Positions 28,219-38,104 are shown, numbered from the stretch's first letter. The stretch is DNA of 64,000 nt from Paenibacillus cellulositrophicus (GCF_009363095.1 NZ_CP045295.1:3573501-3637500); one strand, 5' to 3'. The notes: a model not told the origin generated them from the sequence alone. Made by a program: numbers and translations.

Positions 28219-29025
28219 TTAAATCGGCAGCATTTTATGCTTCTTCTGGCCCTTGCCGCGGTTGAGGAAAAACTGCGCCAGCAAAATCAGCACGACGCTA
28301 ACCACGATCAGCAGCGTACAGAGTGCGTTAATTTCCGGCGAGATTCCCCGCTTCACCTGGCCGTAGATGTAAATCGGCAGCGTAGTCGAGCTTGGCCCGG
28401 CTACGAAGAAGCTGACCATAAAGTCGTCCAGCGACATCGTAAACGCGATCAGCGCCCCCGAGATGACGCCCGGGAAAATTTGCGGCCACGTCACATGGCG
28501 GAACGTCTGCCAAGGGGTGGCGCCAAGGTCGGCGGCCGCCTCCTCCAGCTGCTTGCCCATTCCCGCAAGGCGGGCCGTCACCACGACATAGACGTACGAC
28601 ATGCTGAACGTGATATGGGCGATGATGACCGTCGCTTTACCCAGCGGGACATGCATCTGGTTGAACAGCACCAGCAGCGACAGCCCCATGATGATATCGG
28701 GAATAATGACGGGCAAGTACATGAGCCCGTTCATGCTGCCCTTCCATCGCCGGCCAAGCCCCCGCAGGGACAAGGCTCCCACGGTTCCAAGCAGCGTCGC
28801 TACGATCGTGGATACGATCCCGACAGTCAAGCTGTTCATGAGCGCTTCAAGCACGTGGTCATCGGTCATCAGCGAGGCGTACCAGTCGAACGTAAACCCT
28901 TCCCAGTCCCCGCTGAGCCTCGTGTTATTAAATGAATAAATAATAATCAGCAGGATCGGTACATAAATAAAGATCATCATCAGCACGGAGTGAATCCCCA
29001 GCAGGGGATGACTTTTTCTCTTCAT
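28219..29025 (-). CDS. potC: Spermidine/putrescine ABC transporter permease PotC
   Basis: A 268-residue inner-membrane permease with six predicted helices. The EAA loop that contacts the ATPase is visible in LEEAAADLGATPWQTFRHVTWPQ (central residues EAAADLGA). Family features include the N-terminal YSFNNTRLSG stretch. The start overlaps the potB stop by 4 bp (ATGA), so translation is coupled. The C-terminus is a short basic tail. Confidence 0.95.
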   Translation of the reverse strand: MKRKSHPLLGIHSVLMMIFIYVPILLIIIYSFNNTRLSGDWEGFTFDWYASLMTDDHVLEALMNSLTVGIVSTIVATLLGTVGALSLRGLGRRWKGSMNGLMYLPVIIPDIIMGLSLLVLFNQMHVPLGKATVIIAHITFSMSYVYVVVTARLAGMGKQLEEAAADLGATPWQTFRHVTWPQIFPGVISGALIAFTMSLDDFMVSFFVAGPSSTTLPIYIYGQVKRGISPEINALCTLLIVVSVVLILLAQFFLNRGKGQKKHKMLPI

Positions 29026-29873
29026 GCTCTCCCCTCCTTCGCACGGTCCGCCCGGGACTGCATCGCGCGGTTAAACAGCAGGATCAGAATGAGGGACGTG
29101 ATGACGAAAATCACGGACAGCGCCGAGCCGAACGGCCAGTTGCGCGCCCCCAGATACTGCTGCTGGATGATGTTGCTGATCATCGTCGACTTGGCCCCGC
29201 CAAGAATATCCGTGACGACAAACATCCCCGTCGTGGAGACATAGACCAAGACGCAGCCGGTCATGATCCCGGACTTGCTCTGCGGCAGCGTGATGTGCCG
29301 GAACGCTTTCCAGCGGGTAGCCCCCAGGTCGCTGGCCGCATCCAGCAGCCGCTTGTCCATCTGTTCCAGTGCGACGTAAATCGGCAGCACCATGAACGGA
29401 ATGAAGTTGTAGACCATGCCAAGCAGCACCGCGCCTTTGGTATACAGCATTTGCAGCGGCTCCTGAATCCATCCAAAATGGATCAGCAGCGTATTCACCA
29501 CACCCTGCGTGCGCAGCAGCAGCACCCAGGCGTACGTCCGGATCAAGAAGTTGATCCAGAACGGAATCGTGATCAGCACCAGTCCCCAGGTCTGCACCCT
29601 GGGAGAGGCATTGGCGATGAAATAAGCGAGCGGGTAGCTGACCAACAAGCATACGACGGTCGTCACCACCGACAGCACTAACGTATCCCAATAGATGCCG
29701 AGATACAAAGAGTCAAAAAAGGTTTTATACCCGTTCAGCGAGAAATGAAAGACAACATTGCCCAGTGTGTCGCGGCTCATCAATGACATGACCACGACGA
29801 TCACCATCGGGACGAGCAGAAACAGTGCCAGCCACAGCAGAACCGGCGTAATCAGCAGCTTGGATCGTCTCAT
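29022..29873 (-). CDS. potB: Spermidine/putrescine ABC transporter permease PotB
   Basis: A 283-residue permease with six membrane helices. It has the EAA loop in LLDAASDLGATRWKAFRHITLP and the LIRTYAWVLLLR segment characteristic of PotB/PotH. Its start overlaps the potA stop by 4 bp, and its end overlaps potC by 4 bp. It forms the heterodimeric channel with PotC. Confidence 0.95.
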   Translation of the reverse strand: MRRSKLLITPVLLWLALFLLVPMVIVVVMSLMSRDTLGNVVFHFSLNGYKTFFDSLYLGIYWDTLVLSVVTTVVCLLVSYPLAYFIANASPRVQTWGLVLITIPFWINFLIRTYAWVLLLRTQGVVNTLLIHFGWIQEPLQMLYTKGAVLLGMVYNFIPFMVLPIYVALEQMDKRLLDAASDLGATRWKAFRHITLPQSKSGIMTGCVLVYVSTTGMFVVTDILGGAKSTMISNIIQQQYLGARNWPFGSALSVIFVITSLILILLFNRAMQSRADRAKEGRA

Positions 29874-30838
29874 GCCCCGATGACCACCTCATCCCGCGGA
29901 TTCCAGTCCACCCCGATCCGCTGCCCAACCTTCCAAACGATCTCATCTTCGAAGTCCAGAGCGATCGTCACCATCATCGGTTCGCCATCAAGCTGAACGG
30001 TTAGCTTATGAACGTTGCCAAGATACAGCACATCCTGAATGACTCCGGTCTTGCGGACCCCTTCGGTTTCCCGTTTTGGACGCAGCTTCTCCGGCCGTAC
30101 GGCAAACAGCTCCGAACCGGAACTGAAAATATTGTTCTCCCCGACGAAGGTCGCGGCGAAAAGCGTCTTCGGCGCGGCATAGATGTCCTTCGGCGTGCCG
30201 ATCTGCTCGACTTTGCCGCTATTCATGATCACGATCCTGTCGGACAGCATCATTGCTTCCTCCTGGTCGTGCGTGACATACACAAAGGTAATGCCCAGCG
30301 AGCGCTGCAGATGCTTCAGCTCAGACTGCAGACTCTTGCGCAGCTGCAGGTCGAGCGCGCCCAGCGGCTCGTCGAGGAGGAGCACTTTGGGCTTGTTCGC
30401 GATCGCCCTCGCGATGGCCACGCGCTGCTGCTGTCCGCCGGACAGCTGATGCGGATAACGCGAAGTAAGCGCGGTTAGCTGCGTCATCTGGACGGCTTCA
30501 GCAACCCGTGCTTTTTGCTCTGCCTGGGGCAGCTTTTTCATTTTCAAACCGAAGGCGATATTGTCTCCCACGGTCATATGCGGGAACAGCGCGTAGTGCT
30601 GGAACACCAGGTTCAAATCCCGCTGGTTAGGCGGAAGCTTCGTGACGTTCTGCCCTTCCAGGATAATCTCGCCGTGAGTCGGCTGTTCGAATCCGGCAAT
30701 CATGCGTAGTATGGTCGTCTTACCGCAGCCGCTAGGCCCGAGCAGAGTCAGGAATTCCCCTTCTTCAATGTTCAGTGACAGCGGATGCACGACAACTTGT
30801 CCTTCAAATTGCTTCTCAATCTGGACAAGTTCAATCAT
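29870..30838 (-). CDS. potA: Spermidine/putrescine ABC transporter ATPase PotA
   Basis: A 322-residue ATP-binding subunit. It has Walker A (GPSGCGKTT, about residues 35-43), the Q loop, signature LSGGQQQRVAIARA, Walker B (VLLLDEPLGALD) and the H loop (VTHDQEEA). The C-terminal part is a TOBE-type regulatory domain, a little shorter than in Escherichia coli PotA. The start is ATG 30838 (MIELVQIEK), with AAGGGG at 9 bp; longer in-frame starts at 30844 and 30883 are too close to that site or cross a leader hairpin. It is first in the operon, behind a promoter and a terminator-like hairpin. Confidence 0.95.
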   Translation of the reverse strand: MIELVQIEKQFEGQVVVHPLSLNIEEGEFLTLLGPSGCGKTTILRMIAGFEQPTHGEIILEGQNVTKLPPNQRDLNLVFQHYALFPHMTVGDNIAFGLKMKKLPQAEQKARVAEAVQMTQLTALTSRYPHQLSGGQQQRVAIARAIANKPKVLLLDEPLGALDLQLRKSLQSELKHLQRSLGITFVYVTHDQEEAMMLSDRIVIMNSGKVEQIGTPKDIYAAPKTLFAATFVGENNIFSSGSELFAVRPEKLRPKRETEGVRKTGVIQDVLYLGNVHKLTVQLDGEPMMVTIALDFEDEIVWKVGQRIGVDWNPRDEVVIGA

Positions 30839-30866
30839 ATGCATCAACCCCTTATCCATTACTAAG

Positions 30867-30897
30867 AAAAAAGCCATATCCATGGGTATGGCTTTTT
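30867..30897 (-). terminator. Terminator-like hairpin in the potABCD leader
   Basis: On the minus strand, AAAAAGCCATA pairs with TATGGCTTTTT (11 bp, 8-nt loop) and runs into T residues. It sits about 30 nt before the potA start and about 75 nt after the predicted transcription start. The SIMPL gene upstream already has its own terminator, so this one may control pot expression. Confidence 0.75.
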
Positions 30898-30976
30898 CGG
30901 TAAATTATTTTTTCTCCGTTACGATCAACGGAAGTTGTCTACAACTGTTGCTGCATGTACAAATTTTCGCATATTC

Positions 30977-31005
30977 ACTATAACGTTTTTTGACCCTTGG
31001 TACAA
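30977..31005 (-). promoter_or_regulatory. SigA-type promoter of potABCD
   Basis: On the minus strand, -35 TTGTAC (31000-31005), a 17-bp spacer and -10 TATAGT (30977-30982). It predicts a leader of about 130 nt. Confidence 0.75.
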
Positions 31006-31059
31006 TACCTTTCTACGTTTTCCCGCTGGAAAAGGGGGGATCGGGACCCACATCTGCGC

Positions 31060-31105
31060 AAAAAGCCGCCGCTTCAAGGGACGTCTGTCCCCGAAACGGC
31101 GGCTT
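31060..31105 (-). terminator. Terminator of the SIMPL-domain gene
   Basis: On the minus strand, AAGCCGCCGTTTC pairs with GAAGCGGCGGCTT and is followed by TTTTT. It begins about 25 bp after the stop codon. Confidence 0.88.
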
Positions 31106-31129
31106 GGCTCGGACCAAATCAGCCCATGC

Positions 31130-31885
31130 TTATTTCATTTCGTACTGCACGCTCAGCTGCGTCGATACTTTTACTTCTCCAGGCTCAACCGAAGTAGCGT
31201 TGTCGGCGGTGCCGGCCGTATCCATTTTAGCCATGGAAGATTCGGCATAGATGATCGGGTTCTGTGCATCGCCTTGGCTTACGACCAGGACGACTCCCAG
31301 CTGACGCTTGGCGGCCTTGGCAATTGCGCCTGCTTTCAGATCAGCGTTAGCCATCGCTTTCTCAATCACTTGTGCCTCATACTGGTCGCGGTTCTCAACA
31401 GAGAACTGTACGCTTTCAATGTTGTTGGCACCCGCACCGGAAGCGGCGTCAAGCAGCTGTCCAACCTTGGACAGGTCGCGGTACGATACCTGCAGCGTAT
31501 GGTGAGCCGTATAGCCCGTCACTTTTTGTCCGTCCTTCTCGTTGTAGGTGTAGTTCGGCTGCACATAGAACGTGGTGCTCTTGATATCTTTGTCTTCGAT
31601 TTTCCACGTCGTCTTCAGCAGCGCGGTGATCTTTTGGATTTTGTCTGCCGTTGCCTTTTGCGCGCTTTGTGCCGTTGCCGCCTGCGAGTCCACACCGATC
31701 GACAAGTATGCGATATCCGGCTTGACCGAAATCTCACCCTTGCCTACAACATTGATGACATTGCGCTGTACATCCTGGTCCGCATAGACGGTGGTCGAGC
31801 CACCCAGTCCGGTGACGCCCGCGCCTCCAGCCAAGAGCGCTCCTGCGATCAGCACGGAACCTACCGGTTTCAGCCATGTTTTCAT
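31130..31885 (-). CDS. SIMPL-domain (DUF541) exported protein
   Basis: A 251-residue protein with an N-terminal signal peptide or anchor (residues 1-36: MKTWLKPVG, then a long Ala/Gly/Leu stretch to VYA). The rest is one SIMPL domain: it opens with INVVGKGEISVKPDIAYLSIGV and contains the SVENRDQYEAQVIEKAMANA-like helix and SVQYEMK at the end. DUF541 proteins are periplasmic or surface proteins related to the oxidative-stress protein YggE; their exact role is unknown. The start is ATG 31885, with AGGGAGG upstream. It stands alone with its own terminator. Confidence 0.9.
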   Translation of the reverse strand: MKTWLKPVGSVLIAGALLAGGAGVTGLGGSTTVYADQDVQRNVINVVGKGEISVKPDIAYLSIGVDSQAATAQSAQKATADKIQKITALLKTTWKIEDKDIKSTTFYVQPNYTYNEKDGQKVTGYTAHHTLQVSYRDLSKVGQLLDAASGAGANNIESVQFSVENRDQYEAQVIEKAMANADLKAGAIAKAAKRQLGVVLVVSQGDAQNPIIYAESSMAKMDTAGTADNATSVEPGEVKVSTQLSVQYEMK

Positions 31886-32071
31886 TACCTTCAGCCTCCC
31901 TTTATATACTTCCAGTGTATCCATATAGCCGAAAGCGCAAGCACGGACGCAGCCTGTAAGTCAAACGGCCTGCGCGGCCGCCCTCACCTTCCAACTGTAT
32001 TTGTCTACTAGACGTAGGGGACTGTTAAATGTTGCACATGTTAGAAAAATAATCTTCTGCCTATGAAACGG

Positions 32072-33610
32072 TCAGCTGACGATCGATTTCAAGTGGCTCT
32101 GCGCTTCCTTAATGCCGGCCAGGCTCTGCTCATTGTTGCCGAGGAGGGACTGCAATGTAGCCGACAATTCCTGCAGCGTCGCCGACGTTTGCTCGTTCAC
32201 CGACGCGAGATGCGAAGTGGACTCGTCAATGGAACCCGAGAACGTCTCCACTTCTTGAAGCAATCCGCGGTATCCGTCGGAAATCTGCAGCAGTCCGGCA
32301 ACCGATTCTTTAATGGATTCAAAGGCTTCGTACGTCTCATGCGTCATCTCGCTGCTCTTCTGCATCCGCTCCGCAACCTGATCCATCCGCATCAGGGTGT
32401 CGCTCATCAGCTCGGAGAAGCTGTGAAGTTGGAGCGAAATTTTCTCCGCCGAGTCCGAGGCATTCTCCGCCAGCTTGCGGATTTCCCTTGCGACCACAGC
32501 AAAGCCTTGGCCATGCTCGCCTGCCCGTGCCGCCTCGATACTGGCGTTCAGCGACAACAGGTTGGTCTGGTTCGCAATCTCCTGAATGGTCTGGCTGAAC
32601 TGCGTCGTTTCCTGCACCTTCCCGGTCAAGCTTTGGATATCCTGCGACATGGCGCCGATTTCTTCCTTAAATTCGATAATCGCTTCGTTCAGCTGCTCCA
32701 CTTTGTCCTTGCCGGATTCCGACAGCCGGTTCGCCGTACCTGTCTGGCTCAGCAGCGTTTCCGTCGAGTTGGACATCTGCTTGATCATCTCGTTCATCTG
32801 CTTAATGGACTCGTTAATGGCATAGGTGGAATCCACCTGGGATGATGCCCCGCCCGATATTTCCTGAAAGGCGACGTTCATCTGCTGGAACGAGGCGGTA
32901 TTATCCTCGACCGCCTGCGTCAGGTCGTCGATGCTGCCGGTCACCGCAGCCACGCTGCCCAGCACGTGTTCCTTTTGTTCCTTCTGCTCGGCCAGCAGCC
33001 GCTCGGTCTGATCGCTTGCCGCTTTCATATTGTTCATCAAGGACCGGGTCACCCGCAGCAGCAGGAACACCATGACGCATACAAGCGCATACATAATGAT
33101 GACCGTTAAAGGCCCGTCCTTCGAACCGGTTCCGAGCTGAACCTCATCAGCCTTTTGCAGGCACAGGTAGAGCATCAACCCCAAGCCGTACAGCATCGTG
33201 ATCGAGGTTAATACGATACGCAAGGTGATCAGCGCCAACACGAGCAAATAGTATATGGAAAACAAGCTGCTCGGGCTGGTGGAATCCAACGCCTGAATGA
33301 GGATCGTCAGCGCCACCCCCGTAATGGCAATAACGGCCGCCTGATGAATCAGCTTACGCCGGACTTGGCTGTACACCATCACCAGCAGAACTACCAAATC
33401 AATCAAGAAGCTTAAGTTGTTGAGACTCGTCAGATTATCGAGGCTTCCCAGCTTGACCGTGGACACGGCCATCAGCGTGGAGATTAGAATCGCGATCAGC
33501 AGAATCCGGTTTCTGCCCATCGTGTCCCGCTCCGCGATCGTCAGCCTCCGTCCTTTCCCCGATCCTTCAGCATCATCTGTGTTGGTTGTGGTACCGTTCC
33601 ATTTCCCCAT
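32072..33610 (-). CDS. Methyl-accepting chemotaxis protein with polytopic membrane sensor
   Basis: A 512-residue chemoreceptor-like protein. Residues 35-190 contain about six hydrophobic segments instead of the usual extracellular sensor between two helices, and there is no obvious HAMP domain. The signalling domain ends with the highly conserved hairpin tip [19 protein letters not shown] around residue 360, flanked by long heptad coiled coils (Gln/Glu-rich segments with possible methylation sites). The start is ATG 33610 after GAGGGG. A membrane-embedded sensor suggests detection of membrane state or a lipophilic ligand; no chemotaxis genes are adjacent. Confidence 0.92.
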   Translation of the reverse strand: MGKWNGTTTNTDDAEGSGKGRRLTIAERDTMGRNRILLIAILISTLMAVSTVKLGSLDNLTSLNNLSFLIDLVVLLVMVYSQVRRKLIHQAAVIAITGVALTILIQALDSTSPSSLFSIYYLLVLALITLRIVLTSITMLYGLGLMLYLCLQKADEVQLGTGSKDGPLTVIIMYALVCVMVFLLLRVTRSLMNNMKAASDQTERLLAEQKEQKEHVLGSVAAVTGSIDDLTQAVEDNTASFQQMNVAFQEISGGASSQVDSTYAINESIKQMNEMIKQMSNSTETLLSQTGTANRLSESGKDKVEQLNEAIIEFKEEIGAMSQDIQSLTGKVQETTQFSQTIQEIANQTNLLSLNASIEAARAGEHGQGFAVVAREIRKLAENASDSAEKISLQLHSFSELMSDTLMRMDQVAERMQKSSEMTHETYEAFESIKESVAGLLQISDGYRGLLQEVETFSGSIDESTSHLASVNEQTSATLQELSATLQSLLGNNEQSLAGIKEAQSHLKSIVS

Positions 33611-33748
33611 ACGTTGACCCCTCTTTATCAAAATAAATGCATCCGGGCTTCCCCGCTGCCGCCGCTTGCATGAACGGCTATAGCTATGATATCGGATGGC
33701 AGATTTATTTTCATAAGAGCCAAATCGTCCCAGATCCCGTCAGACAGC

Positions 33749-33789
33749 AAAAAACAGCCCGCCCTCCCCAAGGAGAAACGGACTGCTTT
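33749..33789 (-). terminator. Terminator at the end of the rapZ-glmR-whiA-crh gene group
   Basis: On the minus strand, AGCAGTCCGTTTCTCC pairs imperfectly with GGAGGGCGGGCTGTT and is followed by T residues. It lies about 65 bp after the HPr/Crh stop. Confidence 0.75.
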
Positions 33790-33852
33790 GTGCAGAAAAT
33801 GGCCTCAGCGCCGCATCATTCGCAGCCGCAGGGCCCATTCTATAATTGTTTA

Positions 33853-34122
33853 TTATTGGTTTTCAAGCTCTTCTTTGCCCACCAAGTTGACTAAAGCGGT
33901 TACAGCCTGTTCTGCGTCCGCACCTTCAGCACTGATGTTTACTTCCGTACCCGAGCTAATGGCAAGGCTCATAATTCCCATGATACTCTTGGCATTCACC
34001 TTTTTATCATCTTTTTCCACGAAAATTTCAGACGAGTACTTATTCGCTTCTTGGACGAACAATGCTGCCGGTCTGGCATGGAGACCCGTTTTCAAACGGA
34101 CAACTACCGGGTGCTTTGTCAT
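33853..34122 (-). CDS. crh: HPr-family protein at the crh locus (retains His15 and Ser46)
   Basis: An 89-residue HPr fold. By position (behind whiA) and by the stretch RLKTGL-x-ARPAALFVQEAN it is the orthologue of Bacillus Crh. Crh of Bacillus subtilis, however, has Gln15 and cannot act in the PTS phosphorelay; here residue 15 is His (TGLHARPAA), as in HPr. Ser46, the HprK target, is present in NAKSIMGIMSLA. So the protein may act both as a phosphocarrier and as a Ser46-phosphorylated cofactor of CcpA. hprK and ppaX lie in the same window. Whether a separate ptsH exists cannot be seen. The name crh is by synteny only. Confidence 0.93.
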   Translation of the reverse strand: MTKHPVVVRLKTGLHARPAALFVQEANKYSSEIFVEKDDKKVNAKSIMGIMSLAISSGTEVNISAEGADAEQAVTALVNLVGKEELENQ

Positions 34123-34222
34123 GGAAACTTACCCCCTATTAGATCAATCTGTATAGCTCACACACAACACATTTTATAACATTATACCATTATACCATGA
34201 AGGAAACTAGAAGAAAAAAGGC

Positions 34223-35152
34223 TCAGCCGCCACGAATCTTCTCGGCCATTTCGTCAATCTTGCGCAGCCGGTGGTTCACACCGGATTTGCTGACGGTGCC
34301 CTTCAGCAGTTCACCGACTTCCTTCAGGTTCATATCGGGATGGGCCAATCTCACTTCGGCCACTTCCCGAAGTTTGTCCGGCAGATTATCAAGGCCCACT
34401 TCCTTCTGGAGCAGCTTGATATTATCGATTTGCCGGACGGCGGCCCCGATTGTCTTGTTCAAATTCGCGGTTTCACAGTTCACGATCCGGTTGACCGAAT
34501 TCCGCATATCCCGCATGATCCGCACGTCCTCGAATTTGAACAAGGCCTGATGGGCCCCAATCAGGCTTAAAAATTCAATGATTTTCTCGCCTTCCTTAAT
34601 ATACAGTATGAACCCCTTCTTGCGCTCTATACAACGGGCGTTCAGATGAAATTCATTGGCGAGGTCTACAAGGGCCTGGCAGTGCTCCTCATACATTGAG
34701 GCAATTTCAAGATGGTATGACGACCCTTCCGGATTGTTCACGGAGCCCCCTGCCATAAAGGCACCGCGCAGATACGCCCCTTTGCAGCATGGTTTGCGAA
34801 CCAAATCCGGATGGATATGCGAGGTGAACAGGAAGCCTTCGGAGACAATCTTCAGCTCCTTCAGTATTTCCTGAACCTGTGCAGGAATACGTACGATGTA
34901 CACATTATTTTTCTTCAAACGCATTTTTTTACGCACGAGAAGCTCGGTATGCGCCTGGAAATGCTTTTTGATCAATGTGTAAATGCGTCTGGCGATGGCT
35001 GCATTCTCTGTCGATATATCCAGAATCACCTTTTTATTGGAAAGCTGGACGGCCCCGTTCATCCGGATCAGTGCCGACAATTCAGCCTTTTCGCAGCAGG
35101 GCTCTGCTTCGATCATGGTCAGTTCTTTTTTAGTCAGCGCCGCAAACGACAC
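34223..35152 (-). CDS. whiA: WhiA-like DNA-binding protein (YvcL)
   Basis: A 309-residue protein with an N-terminal LAGLIDADG-type fold ([18 protein letters not shown] is the typical segment) and a C-terminal HTH ([23 protein letters not shown]). In Streptomyces it controls sporulation genes; in Bacillus, YvcL affects cell division and chromosome segregation. The start is the GTG at 35152 ([12 protein letters not shown]), which follows GAGGTG at 7 bp; the GTG nine bases upstream overlaps that site. It is five bases behind glmR and in the same operon. Confidence 0.96.
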   Translation of the reverse strand: MSFAALTKKELTMIEAEPCCEKAELSALIRMNGAVQLSNKKVILDISTENAAIARRIYTLIKKHFQAHTELLVRKKMRLKKNNVYIVRIPAQVQEILKELKIVSEGFLFTSHIHPDLVRKPCCKGAYLRGAFMAGGSVNNPEGSSYHLEIASMYEEHCQALVDLANEFHLNARCIERKKGFILYIKEGEKIIEFLSLIGAHQALFKFEDVRIMRDMRNSVNRIVNCETANLNKTIGAAVRQIDNIKLLQKEVGLDNLPDKLREVAEVRLAHPDMNLKEVGELLKGTVSKSGVNHRLRKIDEMAEKIRGG

Positions 35153-35157
35153 GGGAC

Positions 35158-36144
35158 TCACCTCTTTCGTTTAATCCAATTTTGAACCAGCTGGTAAATA
35201 TGCCGGCTCAGCTTGTCGGCGTCATGGCGCAGATAGGTCCGGAACAGGACCAGCGTATCGGCGATGACCTTATAGCCAAGACTGGTGACCTCGTCGTAAT
35301 CGAGCTCCACCGGTTTCGCGCCCTTCTCGGCATATTTGTCCTGCACCTGGGGCGGAATTTCACCGCTGTTCACGATGACATAATCGAACAGATGCTTGCC
35401 GACATGGTCATATACCGCCTGAAGATGGTCGCTTACGGTGTAGCCGTCCGTCTCCCCGGGCTGTGTCATGACGTTGCACACGAAAATTTTGATCGCGTCC
35501 GACGACATGACCGCTTCGGCCAGCTTCGGAACGAGCAGATTCGGCAGAATGCTCGTATATAGACTTCCCGGGCCGATCAGGATGGCATCCGCCTCCCGGA
35601 TGGCCTCGGTCGCTTCCGGAAGCGGCTCGACATGGGCCGGCTCCAGAAACACTCGCTTGATCCGACCGCCGGCTTCCGGAATTTTCGACTCACCGGTCAC
35701 AATGGTGCCGTCCTCCATCTCCGCGTTCAGGATTACGGCTTCGCCCGCCGCCGGAAGCACCCGCCCCCGCACGGCAAAAACGCGGCTGAGCTCGCGCACA
35801 GCCGTTACAAAATCGCCGCTGATGTCGGTCATGGCCGCCAAAATCAGGTTCCCCAGGCTGTGCCCGGCCAGGCCCGAGCCGCTGGAGAACCGGTATCTCA
35901 GCATTTCCGACAGCAGCGGCTCCACGTCGGCCAGTGCTGTCAGGACGTTCCGGATGTCCCCGGGAGGGGGCATCTGCAGCTCGCTGCGAAGGATGCCCGA
36001 ACTCCCTCCATCATCTGCTACGGTGACGACAGCCGTGATGTCTAGCGGCATTTCCTTCAGTCCCCGGAGCATGACCGACAGTCCGGTGCCCCCGCCCATC
36101 ACGACGATCCGCGGACGGTCACTTCTTTGTTCTGCCACTGTCAT
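35158..36144 (-). CDS. glmR: Gluconeogenesis factor GlmR (YvcK), UDP-sugar-binding CofD-like protein
   Basis: A 328-residue Rossmann-like protein of the CofD/YvcK family. The nucleotide-binding loop is [17 protein letters not shown] near the N-terminus, followed by [14 protein letters not shown] and [12 protein letters not shown], both family signatures. In Bacillus it binds UDP-GlcNAc and stimulates GlmS, and it is needed for growth on gluconeogenic carbon sources. The start is ATG 36144 with a GAGAG site 8 bp away; a GTG three codons earlier overlaps that site. It sits between rapZ and whiA. Confidence 0.96.
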   Translation of the reverse strand: MTVAEQRSDRPRIVVMGGGTGLSVMLRGLKEMPLDITAVVTVADDGGSSGILRSELQMPPPGDIRNVLTALADVEPLLSEMLRYRFSSGSGLAGHSLGNLILAAMTDISGDFVTAVRELSRVFAVRGRVLPAAGEAVILNAEMEDGTIVTGESKIPEAGGRIKRVFLEPAHVEPLPEATEAIREADAILIGPGSLYTSILPNLLVPKLAEAVMSSDAIKIFVCNVMTQPGETDGYTVSDHLQAVYDHVGKHLFDYVIVNSGEIPPQVQDKYAEKGAKPVELDYDEVTSLGYKVIADTLVLFRTYLRHDADKLSRHIYQLVQNWIKRKR

Positions 36145-36158
36145 CACTTCCACTCTCT

Positions 36159-37058
36159 TTAATGCCGATCACGTTCGGAATCCCGATGGCTGACGGAGAC
36201 CGTCTCGGTCTCGCTGGCTCCCAGCATTTTGCCCAGGTACTCGGCAATCGCCACCGAGCGGTGCTTCCCGCCGGTACAGCCGATGCCGATGATCACCTGG
36301 CTCTTGCCTTCCTTACGGTATTGGGGAATCAAGAAATGCAGCATATCCAGCAGCTTCGTCAGAAAAGCCTGGGTTTCAGGCCACTTCATGACATAGTCAT
36401 ACACATCGCTGTCCTGACCGGTGTGTGGACGCAGGCTATCCACATAGTGGGGATTCGGAAGAAAGCGGACGTCAAAGATCAGATCGGCGTCGATCGGAAT
36501 ACCGTACTTAAATCCGAATGAGGTTACGTTGACCGAAAGGGTATTGCTTTCCAAGTGGGAAAATCTCGAGATAATTTTGTCCTTCAATTGTCCCGGCTTC
36601 ATATTGCTCGTGTCGAGCACCACCGTGGCCGAGCTCTTGAGCTCCTCCAGCATTTTGCGCTCCAGCCGGATGCCGTCCAGCGGCATGCCCTCCGGCGCAA
36701 GCGGATGCCGCCGGCGGGTCTCCTTGTAACGCTGCACGAGAACCGAATCGGTGGCCTCCAGGAACAGAATTTCGCAATGAATCGTGAAATGATCCTTAAT
36801 ATAACTCAATGATTCGGATAAGGCCGTAAAGAACTCGCGGCCGCGCAGGTCAATGACCAGCGCCACCTTGGCGATTTTCCCCTTCGATTGTTCAATCAGT
36901 TCCGCAAATTTGGGAATGAGCACCGGCGGTAAATTATCCACGCAGAAAAATCCCAAATCCTCCAAGCTTCGTACGGCCAAGGATTTACCCGCCCCCGACA
37001 TGCCTGTAATAATAATCAGGGTGGCCATGGCCGACGCAGTATTATTCTCCTCCAGCAT
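36159..37058 (-). CDS. rapZ: RNase adapter / P-loop protein RapZ (YvcJ)
   Basis: A 299-residue nucleotide-binding protein. Walker A is GMSGAGKS (residues 19-26), and the C-terminal half contains the GCTGGKHRSVAIAEYL segment typical of RapZ/YvcJ. In Escherichia coli RapZ presents GlmZ RNA to RNase E; the Bacillus protein binds and hydrolyses nucleotides and influences competence. The ATG follows AGGGGA. glmR begins 14 bp after its stop. Its function in this genus is not known. Confidence 0.95.
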   Translation of the reverse strand: MLEENNTASAMATLIIITGMSGAGKSLAVRSLEDLGFFCVDNLPPVLIPKFAELIEQSKGKIAKVALVIDLRGREFFTALSESLSYIKDHFTIHCEILFLEATDSVLVQRYKETRRRHPLAPEGMPLDGIRLERKMLEELKSSATVVLDTSNMKPGQLKDKIISRFSHLESNTLSVNVTSFGFKYGIPIDADLIFDVRFLPNPHYVDSLRPHTGQDSDVYDYVMKWPETQAFLTKLLDMLHFLIPQYRKEGKSQVIIGIGCTGGKHRSVAIAEYLGKMLGASETETVSVSHRDSERDRH

Positions 37059-37153
37059 CAGCTTTCCCCTCCCTTGTGGAATATGGGCCCGTTATTACTT
37101 GGTATACCCAGGTCACCCCTCATCTTAACCCGTGGGCGACCTCCTGAATTTGC

Positions 37154-38104
37154 TTACGAACGGAGCAGCAAACCGGCCGCGCCGACGATGCCCGCATCAT
37201 TTCCGAGCTCGGCAGGAAGAATCGACACCCCGCGCTGCAGCGGTTCCGGCGTCAGCTTCGCAAAGACTTCACGAACTTCGTTAAACAAGATGTCCCCGGC
37301 TTTGGATACGCCGCCGCCGATAATGAACACTTCCGGATTCAGAATCGCCGCCACCGCAGCCATGGACTTGCCCAGGTAGAAGGCGGCGCGGTTCACGATC
37401 CGCAGCGCTACTTCGTCGCCGGCCTTAGCCGCATCGAAGACTTCCTTCGCCGCGATGCTCTCAACCATCGACAGGGAAGTACGGTCCCCGCGCTCCACCG
37501 CATCTTCGGCCATGCGGATAATGCCTGTTGCGGAAGACACGGTCTCCACGCAGCCCATTTTGCCGCATCCGCATTGGATGGCTTCCAGATCAGGTACGAC
37601 GGAGATATGTCCCAGCTCGCCGGCAAGTCCGGAGAATCCTTGATAGATTCGGCCGTTAATAATGATACCGCCGCCTACGCCAGTTCCGAGCGTATAGCAT
37701 ACGCAGTTGTCGATGCCGCGTCCGGCGCCGCTCCAAGCCTCGCCCAGGGCCGCCACGTTCGCGTCATTATCTATTTTGATCGGCTTGCCAATCTTCTGCT
37801 CCAGAATGGAACGAATCGGTACATCCCGGAAACCTACGTTCGGCGCGAGGATGATGATCCCTTCACGGACGTTCGTAAATCCGGCAACCCCGGCCCCGAC
37901 GCCCGCCAGCTGATCCCAGCTGTAAGGGGACTGCTCTACGATATGGCGCACATATTTCTCAATATTGTTGATAACCGTATCGACGCCTTTATCTGTTTCC
38001 GTGGGACCTTCATACGTTTGAATCAGCTGTCCCGCTTGATTGCAGATGCCCACTTTAATGGTCGTTCCGCCCAAGTCGACACCGACGTAGATTTGCTCAG
38101 ACAT
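37154..38104 (-). CDS. glcK: ROK-family glucokinase
   Basis: A 316-residue ATP-dependent glucose kinase of the ROK family. It opens with GVDLGGTTIKVGI (phosphate-1 loop). The catalytic Asp is in IDNDANVAALGEAWSG, and the zinc motif CGCGKMGCVET, with GELGHIS before it, identifies the ROK family. The start is ATG 38104 (MSEQIYVG), with AAGGTGG 9 bp upstream; a GTG at 38116 overlaps that site. It makes glucose-6-phosphate from non-PTS glucose, for example from maltose or trehalose hydrolysis, feeding the glycolytic operon in this window. Confidence 0.95.
   Translation of the reverse strand: MSEQIYVGVDLGGTTIKVGICNQAGQLIQTYEGPTETDKGVDTVINNIEKYVRHIVEQSPYSWDQLAGVGAGVAGFTNVREGIIILAPNVGFRDVPIRSILEQKIGKPIKIDNDANVAALGEAWSGAGRGIDNCVCYTLGTGVGGGIIINGRIYQGFSGLAGELGHISVVPDLEAIQCGCGKMGCVETVSSATGIIRMAEDAVERGDRTSLSMVESIAAKEVFDAAKAGDEVALRIVNRAAFYLGKSMAAVAAILNPEVFIIGGGVSKAGDILFNEVREVFAKLTPEPLQRGVSILPAELGNDAGIVGAAGLLLRS

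Noticed and set aside
30935..32011. A 358-codon plus-strand frame opposite the SIMPL-domain gene
   Set aside because: The minus-strand frame has a signal peptide, family sequence, ribosome site and terminator; the plus frame has none.
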